64,000 nucleotides of DNA from CALCNS01 sp937897315 (GTDB lineage Bacteria > Bacillota > JAAYKD01). Location of the stretch: positions 62,001-126,000 of the forward strand of contig DAINOJ010000005.1 of NCBI GenBank assembly GCA_036744005.1, given 5' to 3'. This document shows, piece by piece, positions 7,341 through 14,930 of the stretch (positions are counted from its first letter, which is position 1; each line of letters begins with the position of its first letter). The notes under the pieces were generated by a model. It saw only the letters and a list, made by a program, of their open reading frames with translations. It ran no database searches and had not been told where the DNA came from. The position numbers and the translations under genes are program-made.

Positions 7341-9731
7341 CTATTCCTCCTTTGGCTCTTCCACAACCAATTCGAATTCTTTGGCAATACAACAAGCTTT
7401 GAGGTCTTTTTCCGTTTTCCAATACCAATCGGCATAAGCGGGAATGGTATGCACAGTCATCAACTCTACTTCTGCTTTCAGAGACTGTTGTTTTTCGGAT
7501 TTGGATTTGCGCACGGCTCCGACTTCGTCTTTCACGGATTCGCCAAATGCTAAGTACGCTTCATCCACAGAAACAGGCTTGGGCCAATTGGTGAGATGTA
7601 GGGAGAGTACTCCTTCATATTGTCGGAAAAACGCTTGATAAATATACTCGGTAATGTGAGGTACATAGGGAGCATATAGCTTCAAGACATTACTCAGTGC
7701 ATAATACAAAGCATACTGTCCACTGCGACGTTCGGCATAGCCATGTACTTCCGGTTGATACAACCGCTCTTTAACAATTTCCAAGTAATAATCGCAAAGA
7801 TCTTTCCAGAAGAAATCATCGATTTCGTGGCGTGCTGAACCAATTTCATATTCGTTAAACAATTCTGTTGCGGTCATAATGGTCTGATTGGTTCGTTCAA
7901 CAATCCAACGGTCAATCGGTAACAATTCCGGAACCACGCTTAAGTCCAACTCCTCCAAGTGTGAAATAGCGAACTTCGAAGCATTCCAAAGCTTGGTCAC
8001 AAAACGACGAGCTATGGTTAATTCATCGGTGGAGAAAAAGGTATCGGTACCCAAACGGGAGTTCGCAGTCCAGTAACGTAAAATGTCGGCAGAGTATTCT
8101 TTGATCAATGCCGGAGGAGACATCGCAGCATTTCCTTTGGATTTGCTGATTTTCTCTCCTTTTTTCGCCAGCACAAAACCACTGATCATGATGTCTTTCC
8201 AGGGCATTTCATCAAAATGATACAAGCTTTTCACGATGGTGTAAAACGCCCAAGTGCGAATAATTTCATGTGCTTGTGCACGCATCGTCATAGGAAGCAA
8301 TTCATCCGCTATGCTTTCGGCTTCGCCAAATTTGGCATTGATTAATGGTGTGACGGAAGAAGTATGCCAGGTGTCAAACACGGCCGGCTCCGGAATGAAC
8401 TCTGTACAACCACAACTGCAGGTTCCGCTGTAGGGTGTCTCTAAAGGATTGACCGGCAATTGGCTTTCGTCGGCAAATACTGGTGTGCCACACTCTTTAC
8501 AATACCAGACCGGGAAAGGAACTCCAAAATAGCGTTGGCGTGAAATACACCAGTCCCACTTCAGATTTTCTACCCAGGAAGTGTAACGATATTTCATACT
8601 TTCCGGATACCAGTTGATTTCATCGGCTGCTTTCAGCAAACGATCCTTTAAATTTAAGACATCGATATACCATTGGCGTGAGGGGATAATCTCAATGGCT
8701 TTCCCACAACGTTCATGTGTGGACACGGTATGAACGATTTCCTCCGATTTTGCCAGGAGTCCCTGTTCTTCCAAGAGTTTTATAGTTTCCTGACGAGCTG
8801 CATGGACTTTCATCCCACCAATATACGGTACCGATTCTTCAATACGTCCATTGGGTAAAATCACTTTGCGGTAAGGTAAATTGTACTGCATAAACCATTC
8901 GCTATCGGTGGAATCACCGAAAGTAGCACACATGACCACGCCGGTTCCTTTTTCACGGTTTACTTTCGGGTCTGCTTTAATCGGTACTTTATAATTAAAT
9001 AAAGGAACAACCGCTTCTTTTCCAACGTATGAGGTATATCGTTCGTCTTCCGGATGCACAAAAAGACAAACGACTGCATTAAGTAACTCAGGTCGTGTGG
9101 TAGCGATAAGCAATGGCTTTCCATCTACCATAAACGCCACATCATTGAAGCGTGAAGGTGCTTCCGCCGTATCGAGCTCCGACTGAGCAATTGCTGTATG
9201 ACATTCGGTGCACCAGAGAACAGGTGATTCTTTGATGTATGCTTTCCCTTTTTTAACTAAGTCTAGGAAAGAACGTTGAGAAATTCGTTGAGAAGTGGTA
9301 CTGACTGTCTCATATTGCAAACTCCAGTCTACCGAGAGCCCTAACGATTGCCAAAGCTCTTTGAACTCTGCTTCATACTTAGAAGCGGTTTCTACACATT
9401 GTACAATGAACTCGCTCCGGGAAACATCTTTTGCAAAAATCTTCTTTTCCTTTTCTACTAAGCGTTCGGTTGGTAACCCATTGTCATCGAAGCCAAACGG
9501 ATAGAACACACGTTTGCCCTGCATGCGCTGAAACCGTGCAATCATTTCGGCTTGAGTATAAGAGAAAATGTGCCCAATGTGTAAGCTTCCACTCACGGTA
9601 GGTGGTGGAGTGTCTATGGAATACAACGGTGCTTTCGGGTCTGCTTTGCTGTAGGCATAGACTTGATTCTCCTGCCAAAACTCTTGCATTTGTTTTTCGG
9701 CTGTTTCAAATTGATACTTGCCTTCCATCAT
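7341..9731 (-). CDS. valS: Valyl-tRNA synthetase, archaeal-type
   Basis: A 796-residue class-I aminoacyl-tRNA synthetase that charges tRNA-Val. The HIGH signature is VSGSLHIGHIFSYTQAEMIA, followed by FYPFGFDDNGLPTERLVEK; the KMSKS equivalent is GEKISKSKGNAA. The CP1 editing domain (TTRPELLNAVV) and a zinc-ribbon-like CxxC...CxC insertion (YCKECGTPVF, CSCGCTEF) are present. The DDNGLPTER block differs from the TDHAGIATQ block of ordinary bacterial ValS and matches the archaeal/Rickettsia-type enzyme. The C-terminal coiled coil of standard bacterial ValS is missing, in line with the shorter length. A GGGAGGG site precedes ATG 9731. Expression is controlled by the T-box upstream. Confidence 0.93.
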   Translation of the reverse strand: MMEGKYQFETAEKQMQEFWQENQVYAYSKADPKAPLYSIDTPPPTVSGSLHIGHIFSYTQAEMIARFQRMQGKRVFYPFGFDDNGLPTERLVEKEKKIFAKDVSRSEFIVQCVETASKYEAEFKELWQSLGLSVDWSLQYETVSTTSQRISQRSFLDLVKKGKAYIKESPVLWCTECHTAIAQSELDTAEAPSRFNDVAFMVDGKPLLIATTRPELLNAVVCLFVHPEDERYTSYVGKEAVVPLFNYKVPIKADPKVNREKGTGVVMCATFGDSTDSEWFMQYNLPYRKVILPNGRIEESVPYIGGMKVHAARQETIKLLEEQGLLAKSEEIVHTVSTHERCGKAIEIIPSRQWYIDVLNLKDRLLKAADEINWYPESMKYRYTSWVENLKWDWCISRQRYFGVPFPVWYCKECGTPVFADESQLPVNPLETPYSGTCSCGCTEFIPEPAVFDTWHTSSVTPLINAKFGEAESIADELLPMTMRAQAHEIIRTWAFYTIVKSLYHFDEMPWKDIMISGFVLAKKGEKISKSKGNAAMSPPALIKEYSADILRYWTANSRLGTDTFFSTDELTIARRFVTKLWNASKFAISHLEELDLSVVPELLPIDRWIVERTNQTIMTATELFNEYEIGSARHEIDDFFWKDLCDYYLEIVKERLYQPEVHGYAERRSGQYALYYALSNVLKLYAPYVPHITEYIYQAFFRQYEGVLSLHLTNWPKPVSVDEAYLAFGESVKDEVGAVRKSKSEKQQSLKAEVELMTVHTIPAYADWYWKTEKDLKACCIAKEFELVVEEPKEE

Positions 9732-9752
9732 GTGAAATCCCTCCCTGTTAAA

Positions 9753-10027
9753 ATAAAAAAACGTCCTTAAAGCATGAATGGACTCATGCTTTAGGACGAA
9801 CAGGACTTATCCGCGGTACCACCTAAATTCGAAGGAAACCTTCGCACTTGTGTCATCCCGATAACGGTGGACCTCCGATTGATCTTACTCTAGGGGAAAC
9901 CCCTTTCAGAAAAATAGCTCAGAAGCTACTTCGTTTCGCACGGTAGAAAGACTTTCACCACCCGTCTTCTCTCTGAACCATCGTTGCGAATCTACTCCTC
10001 TTCTTCATTGCTTTCAGTATATGAATT
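9753..10027 (-). promoter_or_regulatory. T-box riboswitch leader of valS
   Basis: The minus strand contains the conserved T-box core AGGTGGTACCGCG (plus strand 9810-9823), followed by a strong terminator stem CGTCCT...AGGACG (9762-9798) and a run of T (9753-9760). The upstream stem-I region has the distal-loop motifs AGAGAG and GGTGAAAGTC, and a specifier-like stretch GAAGTAGCTTC in which GTA (9927-9929) is a valine codon. Uncharged tRNA-Val should stabilise the antiterminator and switch on valS and the downstream flavoprotein gene. Boundaries are approximate. Confidence 0.92.
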
Positions 10028-10033
10028 GTCCCG

Positions 10034-10063
10034 AGTATACCAAAGATATACATATTTTGTCAA
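10034..10063 (-). promoter_or_regulatory. Predicted promoter of the valS T-box transcript
   Basis: On the minus strand TTGACA (10058-10063) and TATACT (10034-10039) are separated by 18 bp, and the -10 box has an extended TGG. Transcription would start near 10027, just before stem I of the T-box. Confidence 0.7.
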
Positions 10064-10077
10064 GGAAAACTTATTTC

Positions 10078-10106
10078 TTGACGGAATCCTGCCATCCAAC
10101 TATAAT
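10078..10106 (+). promoter_or_regulatory. Predicted sigma-A promoter of the D-glutamate cyclase-like pair
   Basis: TTGACG (10078-10083), 17-bp spacer, TATAAT (10101-10106). It fires away from the valS promoter, only 15 bp apart, so the two divergent units share a compact control region. Confidence 0.75.
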
Positions 10107-10149
10107 GGAAGAAAAGTTCGAGTACAAAAGAAGAAAGGCAGGCTTACAA

Positions 10150-10935
10150 ATGAATTATCAAAACGCTACCCCAAAAGAAGTTCGTGCCTTAATCCGAAAA
10201 GAGCAGTGGACTGGGCCCACCTCCGGTATGTGCGGAGGATATGCTCAAGCCAATTTAGTGATCCTGCCAAAGACTTATGCCGATGATTTTGCTCGTTTTA
10301 GTCAGGCAAACCCCAAGCCATGCCCTGTATTGGAGATGACTCCACCCGGTGATCCTATGGTTCGTGAGGTTGCTACTGCCGATTTGAGAACGGACTTACC
10401 TCGGTATTTTGTATATCGCAATGGTGTTCGAACAGAAGAACGGTTGAATATCGTTGATTTATGGCAAGATGATTTTGTTGGATTTCTCATTGGTTGCAGT
10501 TTTTCCTTTGAGGAAGCTCTCTTACAAGCCGGAATTGAGATACGTCATATCAGTATGGGACGGAATGTGCCCATGTATAAAACCAATCTGCCTACACGAG
10601 GGGTTGGACCGTTCTTTGGCCCCACTGTGGTGAGCATGCGTCCCATGACACCCGAAAATGCCCAACGAGCTGCGGAAATTACGGCCAAGTTCCCCAAAGT
10701 ACATGGCGGACCGATTCAAATCGGCAATCCTCAGGAAATTGGCATACTAGATTTGCAACATCCCGATTACGGTGACGCGGTTCTGGTGAAACCCGATGAA
10801 ATCCCGGTTTTCTGGGCATGCGGAGTGACTCCTCAGGCAGTCATCGAACAAGCAAAGCTTCCATTGGTCATCACCCATGCTCCAGGACATATGTTCATTA
10901 CCGATCGATTCAACATAGACTTCGCCAGCAAATAA
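10150..10935 (+). CDS. DUF1445 / UPF0317 putative hydro-lyase (D-glutamate cyclase N-terminal half)
   Basis: A 261-residue protein of the DUF1445 (YcsI/UPF0317) family. Diagnostic blocks are TGPTSGMCGGYAQANLVILP at the N-terminus, FLIGCSFSFEEALL near residue 112, ISMGRNVPMYKTN, and the C-terminal APGHMFITDRFNID. In vertebrate DGLUCY, the mitochondrial D-glutamate cyclase that interconverts D-glutamate and 5-oxo-D-proline, this family forms the N-terminal part. Here the gene is followed after 17 bases by the family that forms the C-terminal part. ATG 10150 is chosen over the longer frame because AAAGGCAGG lies upstream and the family begins there. The reaction is inferred from DGLUCY. Confidence 0.85.
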   Translation: MNYQNATPKEVRALIRKEQWTGPTSGMCGGYAQANLVILPKTYADDFARFSQANPKPCPVLEMTPPGDPMVREVATADLRTDLPRYFVYRNGVRTEERLNIVDLWQDDFVGFLIGCSFSFEEALLQAGIEIRHISMGRNVPMYKTNLPTRGVGPFFGPTVVSMRPMTPENAQRAAEITAKFPKVHGGPIQIGNPQEIGILDLQHPDYGDAVLVKPDEIPVFWACGVTPQAVIEQAKLPLVITHAPGHMFITDRFNIDFASK

Positions 10936-10952
10936 TGAAACGGGGGAATCAT

Positions 10953-11825
10953 ATGAAGACGGCCATCGAGCAAATTTTTGAGATTTGCAGCCGCCATGTC
11001 GTGCAAAGAGGAACCCAGGGTTTATCCACACCATCGGACTTTGAAAAAGCCGCTCATTGGCTTTTCGAAGCTCAGCGCATTGTCATTGTCACCGGCTTCA
11101 CTATTGTTGCTTGTGGTATTGGTGAAACCGATGGACCTTCTGGTTCGGTGGCTCTTGCAGCTGCTTTGGAGAAATTGGGAAAACAAGTCTGCCTGATTAC
11201 CGACTCCTTCAGCGAAGCCATCATACGAAACTTGGTCACTCTTATGCATTTGGATGCGACAATATTGGTTAGACGTCATCAGCAAGATGAGACAGAGTTG
11301 TTATCTGCTTGGGAAGCTTTTCAGCCCGATTTATTGGTGGGATTGGAACGTCCCGGCAGAGCAAAAAATGGTCGCGTTTATAGTATGCATGCTTTAGACA
11401 TTACAGAGTATTGCCCCGATACCGACTTTCTATTTTACTATGCCAAAGCCCAAAAAATCCCAACTATTTGTATTGGCGATGGTGGAAACGAAGTCGGTAT
11501 GGGCAAAGTCGCTGCTCTTGTAGCAAAGCAAGTCCCCCTTGGCGAGACCATCTGTGCTTCTTTTGCTGCCGATATCCTTCTTGCTTGCGGAGTTTCTAAC
11601 TGGGGGGGTATGGGTCTAGCAGGTTTATTAAGCATCTTTGCCAAAAGAGATGTTCTTCATACAGAAAAGGAAGAACAAAGTATGATTCACACCATGGCAG
11701 ATTGTGGTGCGGTAGATGGTGTGCTGAAAAAAATCGGCACTACGATTGATGGATTCACTTTGGAAGAAAATTTGCAAATCCTTCGTGACATCCAATCCGT
11801 TGTACAAGAAGATCTCCGAGCATAA
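10953..11825 (+). CDS. DUF4392 protein (D-glutamate cyclase C-terminal half)
   Basis: A 290-residue protein of the DUF4392 (D-glutamate cyclase-like C-terminal) family. It has a Rossmann-like core with VTGFTIVACGIGETDGPSG near residue 43, GLERPGRAKNG near 131, and CIGDGGNEVGMGK near 170, followed by ADILLACGVSNWGGMGLAG. GDGGNEVGMG is the most conserved block in this family as I recall it. It is the second gene of the pair and ends at a terminator. Start at ATG 10953 behind a weak GGGGGAA site. Its likely role is D-glutamate or 5-oxo-D-proline metabolism together with the preceding gene. Confidence 0.83.
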   Translation: MKTAIEQIFEICSRHVVQRGTQGLSTPSDFEKAAHWLFEAQRIVIVTGFTIVACGIGETDGPSGSVALAAALEKLGKQVCLITDSFSEAIIRNLVTLMHLDATILVRRHQQDETELLSAWEAFQPDLLVGLERPGRAKNGRVYSMHALDITEYCPDTDFLFYYAKAQKIPTICIGDGGNEVGMGKVAALVAKQVPLGETICASFAADILLACGVSNWGGMGLAGLLSIFAKRDVLHTEKEEQSMIHTMADCGAVDGVLKKIGTTIDGFTLEENLQILRDIQSVVQEDLRA

Positions 11826-11843
11826 CTACAGAAAGTATTCTTA

Positions 11844-11873
11844 GGTGACGATAAAACTCGTCACCATTTTTTA
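11844..11873 (+). terminator. Intrinsic terminator
   Basis: GGTGACG (11844-11850) and CGTCACC (11859-11865) form a perfect stem followed by ATTTTTTATT. Confidence 0.85.
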
Positions 11874-11881
11874 TTAAGCTC

Positions 11882-11939
11882 TTGACAATTCCGACTAAAC
11901 TGATATACTATAACTATACCACCCCCCTGGGGGTGTAGA
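11882..11939 (+). promoter_or_regulatory. copA promoter with CsoR-type operator
   Basis: TTGACA (11882-11887) and TATACT (11904-11909) form a promoter with a 16-bp spacer. Immediately downstream, 11914-11939 is the pseudo-palindrome TATACCACCCCCC / TGGGGGTGTAGA, the G/C-tract dyad typical of CsoR sites. Copper-free CsoR bound here would block initiation; the csoR gene is the last gene of the same unit. Confidence 0.85.
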
Positions 11940-11957
11940 GTAAGGAGTGATTCACAC

Positions 11958-14537
11958 TTGAAAGAAACCTTCAATGTTACGGGTATGACCTGTTCTGCCT
12001 GTTCTGCTCACATCGAAAAGAGTCTATCTAAGGCGAGCGGAGTGGAGAAAGTAGCCGTTAATCTATTGGCCAATCGCATGGTGGTGGAGTTTGATGAAAC
12101 CAAACTCACTGTAGAAGATATTTCTCGTTTGGTCGACGATTCCGGTTATGGTGCTTCCCCGATTAGCCAAACCAAGACACAAGCGAAGACCACAGCCCCA
12201 AGAGAAAATCTCATGCAAAAAGAAGCGGAGGAGAAACGCAAACAATTTTGGTATTCTCTCTTCTTCTTGATTCCCCTATTTTATATCTCCATGGGCAGCA
12301 TGTTCGAGTTCCCTTTACCTTCTGGTCTATCCGGTATGCACAACAGTCTTCCCTTTGCGTTCACGCAGTTCTTGTTGACCCTACCCATAGTCTACTTCAA
12401 TCGAAATTACTTTCAAATGGGTTTTAAAACCCTTTGGAAACGTTCTCCCAACATGGATTCCCTCATTGCCGTCGGTTCTACCGCTGCACTGCTTTATGGC
12501 ATTTATGCGATTTATCAAATCGGCTATGGTTTGGGGGCTAATAATCACAAATTAGCCATGGATTTTGCCATGGACTTGTACTTCGAGTCGGCAGCAACCA
12601 TCTTAACTCTGATTACTCTGGGGAAATACTTAGAAGCAAAATCAAAGAGTAAGACATCAGATGCCATCGCTAAACTCATCCATCTCGCTCCGAAAACTGC
12701 TGTAGTATTGCGAAACGACCTTGAACTAGAAATCCCAGTGGAAGAGGTGCAACTTGGTGATGTGCTCGTCCTTCGTCCAGGCCAAAGCGTCCCGGTAGAT
12801 GGTGTGATTTTACAAGGACATTCCAGCATTGATGAATCGGCTCTCACCGGCGAAAGCATGCCGGTAGAAAAAGTGGAAGGGGACAAGGTCATTGCTGCAA
12901 CCATAAATAAAAGTGGTTACCTGCAGTTTAGAGCCACTCGTATTGGAGATGATACCACCTTATCACAAATCATCCGTTTGGTAGAAGAAGCCGCTTCCAG
13001 CAAAGCTCCCATTTCTCAATTAGCGGACCGCGTTTCTGCTGTGTTTGTTCCCATAGTTATGATCATTTCGGTGATAGCCACCTTAGTTTGGTTGGCTCTT
13101 GGCTACCCCTTTGATTTTGCTCTTTCCATTGGCATAGCCGTTTTGGTCATCTCCTGTCCTTGCGCATTGGGCTTGGCTACTCCGGTTGCTATTATGGTCG
13201 GTACAGGTAAAGGTGCAGAGAACGGGATCCTGATTAAATCTGCCGAATCCTTAGAGATAGCACATACCGTGAACACCGTCATCCTGGACAAAACGGGCAC
13301 TGTCACCGAAGGGAAACCGCAAGTAACCGATATCATCACCGTAAACGAGATTTCATCCAACTATTTATTACAGTTAGCAGCTTCTTTGGAAGAAAAATCC
13401 GAACACCCGTTGGCCACTGCCATATTGGATTATGCGAAAGATAATGAAGTGACTTTACTTCCTTCATCAGATTTCGAAGCCGTTGCCGGACAAGGAATTT
13501 CGGCCATCATTGGCAACCAGCGTATTTATAGCGGCAATCGCCGTTATATGGATGCGCTCCAAATTGATGTTTCTTCAGCCGAAGAAACAAGTGATGCACT
13601 AGCAAACGAAGGCAAAACCCCTTTGTATTTCTCCAACAGCCATCAGTTACTTGGTATGATTGCTGTAGCCGATGTCGTAAAGCCTACCAGCAAGCAAGCT
13701 ATCGCCGCCTTAAAGGCTTTGGGGATCGATGTTGTCATGCTCACTGGAGATAACCGAAAAACCGCAGTGGCCATACAAAAACAAATGGGCATCGATCGAG
13801 TCGTTGCAGAAGTACTACCTCAAGACAAAGAATCCGAAGTTCGGAAGCTCCAGGAACAGGGGCGCAAGGTTGCCATGATTGGCGACGGCATCAACGATGC
13901 ACCTGCATTAGCTCGTGCCGATGTAGGTATCGCCATTGGAGCGGGAACCGATGTAGCCATTGAATCTGCCGATATTGTGCTCATGAAGTCGGACCTCATG
14001 GATGCCGTAACCGCCATCAATTTAAGCAAGGCAGTCATACGCAACATTCGCCAAAACTTATTTTGGGCCTTCTTCTATAACACTTTAGGAATCCCGCTGG
14101 CCGCCGGCGTATTCTATAGTATTCTCGGGTGGAAACTTAGTCCCATGTTTGCTGCTGCAGCGATGAGTTTGAGCTCGGTCAGCGTGGTTAGTAACGCATT
14201 GAGACTCAAGTGGTTCCACCGACCGGAAACTCTCTCTACTCGCCCCCAACTCGGTAACATCCCCCGCACAGTTCAGCAAAGTTCATTACAAATCCAAACC
14301 AATCCATTACATGAAAAAGGAGAAATTGAGATGACAAAACAAATGATGATTGAAGGCATGACCTGCATGCACTGCCAAAAGAGAGTGGAAAAAGCATTAA
14401 ATGCAATTGATGGAATTTCTGCCAAAGTAGATTTAGCAACCAAAACCGCAACCATTGTGTACAGCAAAGAAGTGAATGACCAACTTCTCATTGATGCCGT
14501 TGTTGATGCCGGTTATGAAGTCATCTCCCTAAAGTAA
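11958..14537 (+). CDS. copA: Copper-exporting P1B-type ATPase CopA with N- and C-terminal HMA domains
   Basis: An 859-residue membrane ATPase that exports Cu(I). Order: HMA domain with GMTCSACSAHIEK (residues about 9-21), membrane segments, actuator DESALTGES, the CPC metal site VISCPCALGLATP, phosphorylation motif DKTGTVTEG, the SEHPLATA motif, hinge GDGINDAPALARADVG, and Cu(I)-selective residues in FFYNTLGIPLAAGVFY and MSLSSVSVVSNALRLK. Unusually it continues through a linker into a second HMA domain (GMTCMHCQKRVEK, about residues 799-811), like a fused CopZ. The start is TTG 11958, placed by TAAGGAGTG upstream. It is regulated by CsoR through the operator just before it and is followed by csoR after 11 bases. 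Confidence 0.95.
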   Translation: MKETFNVTGMTCSACSAHIEKSLSKASGVEKVAVNLLANRMVVEFDETKLTVEDISRLVDDSGYGASPISQTKTQAKTTAPRENLMQKEAEEKRKQFWYSLFFLIPLFYISMGSMFEFPLPSGLSGMHNSLPFAFTQFLLTLPIVYFNRNYFQMGFKTLWKRSPNMDSLIAVGSTAALLYGIYAIYQIGYGLGANNHKLAMDFAMDLYFESAATILTLITLGKYLEAKSKSKTSDAIAKLIHLAPKTAVVLRNDLELEIPVEEVQLGDVLVLRPGQSVPVDGVILQGHSSIDESALTGESMPVEKVEGDKVIAATINKSGYLQFRATRIGDDTTLSQIIRLVEEAASSKAPISQLADRVSAVFVPIVMIISVIATLVWLALGYPFDFALSIGIAVLVISCPCALGLATPVAIMVGTGKGAENGILIKSAESLEIAHTVNTVILDKTGTVTEGKPQVTDIITVNEISSNYLLQLAASLEEKSEHPLATAILDYAKDNEVTLLPSSDFEAVAGQGISAIIGNQRIYSGNRRYMDALQIDVSSAEETSDALANEGKTPLYFSNSHQLLGMIAVADVVKPTSKQAIAALKALGIDVVMLTGDNRKTAVAIQKQMGIDRVVAEVLPQDKESEVRKLQEQGRKVAMIGDGINDAPALARADVGIAIGAGTDVAIESADIVLMKSDLMDAVTAINLSKAVIRNIRQNLFWAFFYNTLGIPLAAGVFYSILGWKLSPMFAAAAMSLSSVSVVSNALRLKWFHRPETLSTRPQLGNIPRTVQQSSLQIQTNPLHEKGEIEMTKQMMIEGMTCMHCQKRVEKALNAIDGISAKVDLATKTATIVYSKEVNDQLLIDAVVDAGYEVISLK
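14331..14537 (+). CDS. Possible internally initiated CopZ-like copper chaperone (in frame with copA)
   Basis: Inside copA, ATG 14331 is preceded by AAGGAG eight bases upstream, as good a site as any true start in the window. Translation from it gives a 68-residue HMA protein beginning MTKQMMIEGMTCMHC, which is exactly the size and layout of free-standing CopZ. The linker before it (residues about 760-790 of CopA) is polar and looks unlike a transmembrane or catalytic element. I infer that one gene may yield both CopA with a C-terminal HMA and a soluble chaperone. There is no stop codon between the two, so the fused form is also expected. Confidence 0.5.
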   Translation: MTKQMMIEGMTCMHCQKRVEKALNAIDGISAKVDLATKTATIVYSKEVNDQLLIDAVVDAGYEVISLK

Positions 14538-14548
14538 GGGGGATAGAC

Positions 14549-14812
14549 ATGAAAGCAGATCCTAAGCTAGTCCTACCATTACTAAAGACCGCTCGCGGAC
14601 AACTAGATGGGCTTTTACGCATGGTCGACGAAGATCGTTATTGTATGGATATTTCGAATCAGTTGCTGGCGACCATTTCCATATTGAACAAGGTCAACCG
14701 CGAGGTTCTTAAAGGTCACCTTAGCCACTGTGTGCGCGAAGCTGTCATAGATGGCAATGATCAGGAGAAAATCGACGAGATTCTAACTCTACTCGATAAA
14801 ATCAGTAAGTAA
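14549..14812 (+). CDS. csoR: Copper-sensing transcriptional repressor CsoR
   Basis: An 87-residue all-helical DUF156-family protein. The Cu(I) ligands Cys-His-Cys are visible as YCMDISNQLLA and HLSHCVREA, in the usual spacing. CsoR tetramers bind G/C-tract dyads and release DNA on binding Cu(I). Its position directly after copA and the matching operator at 11914-11939 support copper rather than nickel or sulfide sensing. Start at ATG 14549 behind AAGGGGGAT. Followed by a terminator. Confidence 0.95.
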   Translation: MKADPKLVLPLLKTARGQLDGLLRMVDEDRYCMDISNQLLATISILNKVNREVLKGHLSHCVREAVIDGNDQEKIDEILTLLDKISK

Positions 14813-14820
14813 ATTAAGGG

Positions 14821-14847
14821 CACCCATCTCAAGTGGGTGTCTTTTTC
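14821..14847 (+). terminator. Intrinsic terminator of copA-csoR
   Basis: CACCCA (14821-14826) and TGGGTG (14834-14839) form the stem, followed by TCTTTTTCT. Confidence 0.8.
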
Positions 14848-14857
14848 TATGCCCATC

Positions 14858-14886
14858 TTGACACTCAAATTATTTCGTGCTACTAT
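14858..14886 (+). promoter_or_regulatory. Predicted promoter of MATE gene
   Basis: TTGACA (14858-14863), 17-bp spacer, TACTAT (14881-14886), about 45 bases before the start codon. Confidence 0.65.
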
Positions 14887-14930
14887 TCTTTAGCATACAA
14901 AGATATTTAGATTGCAAAGGAGATAGATCT

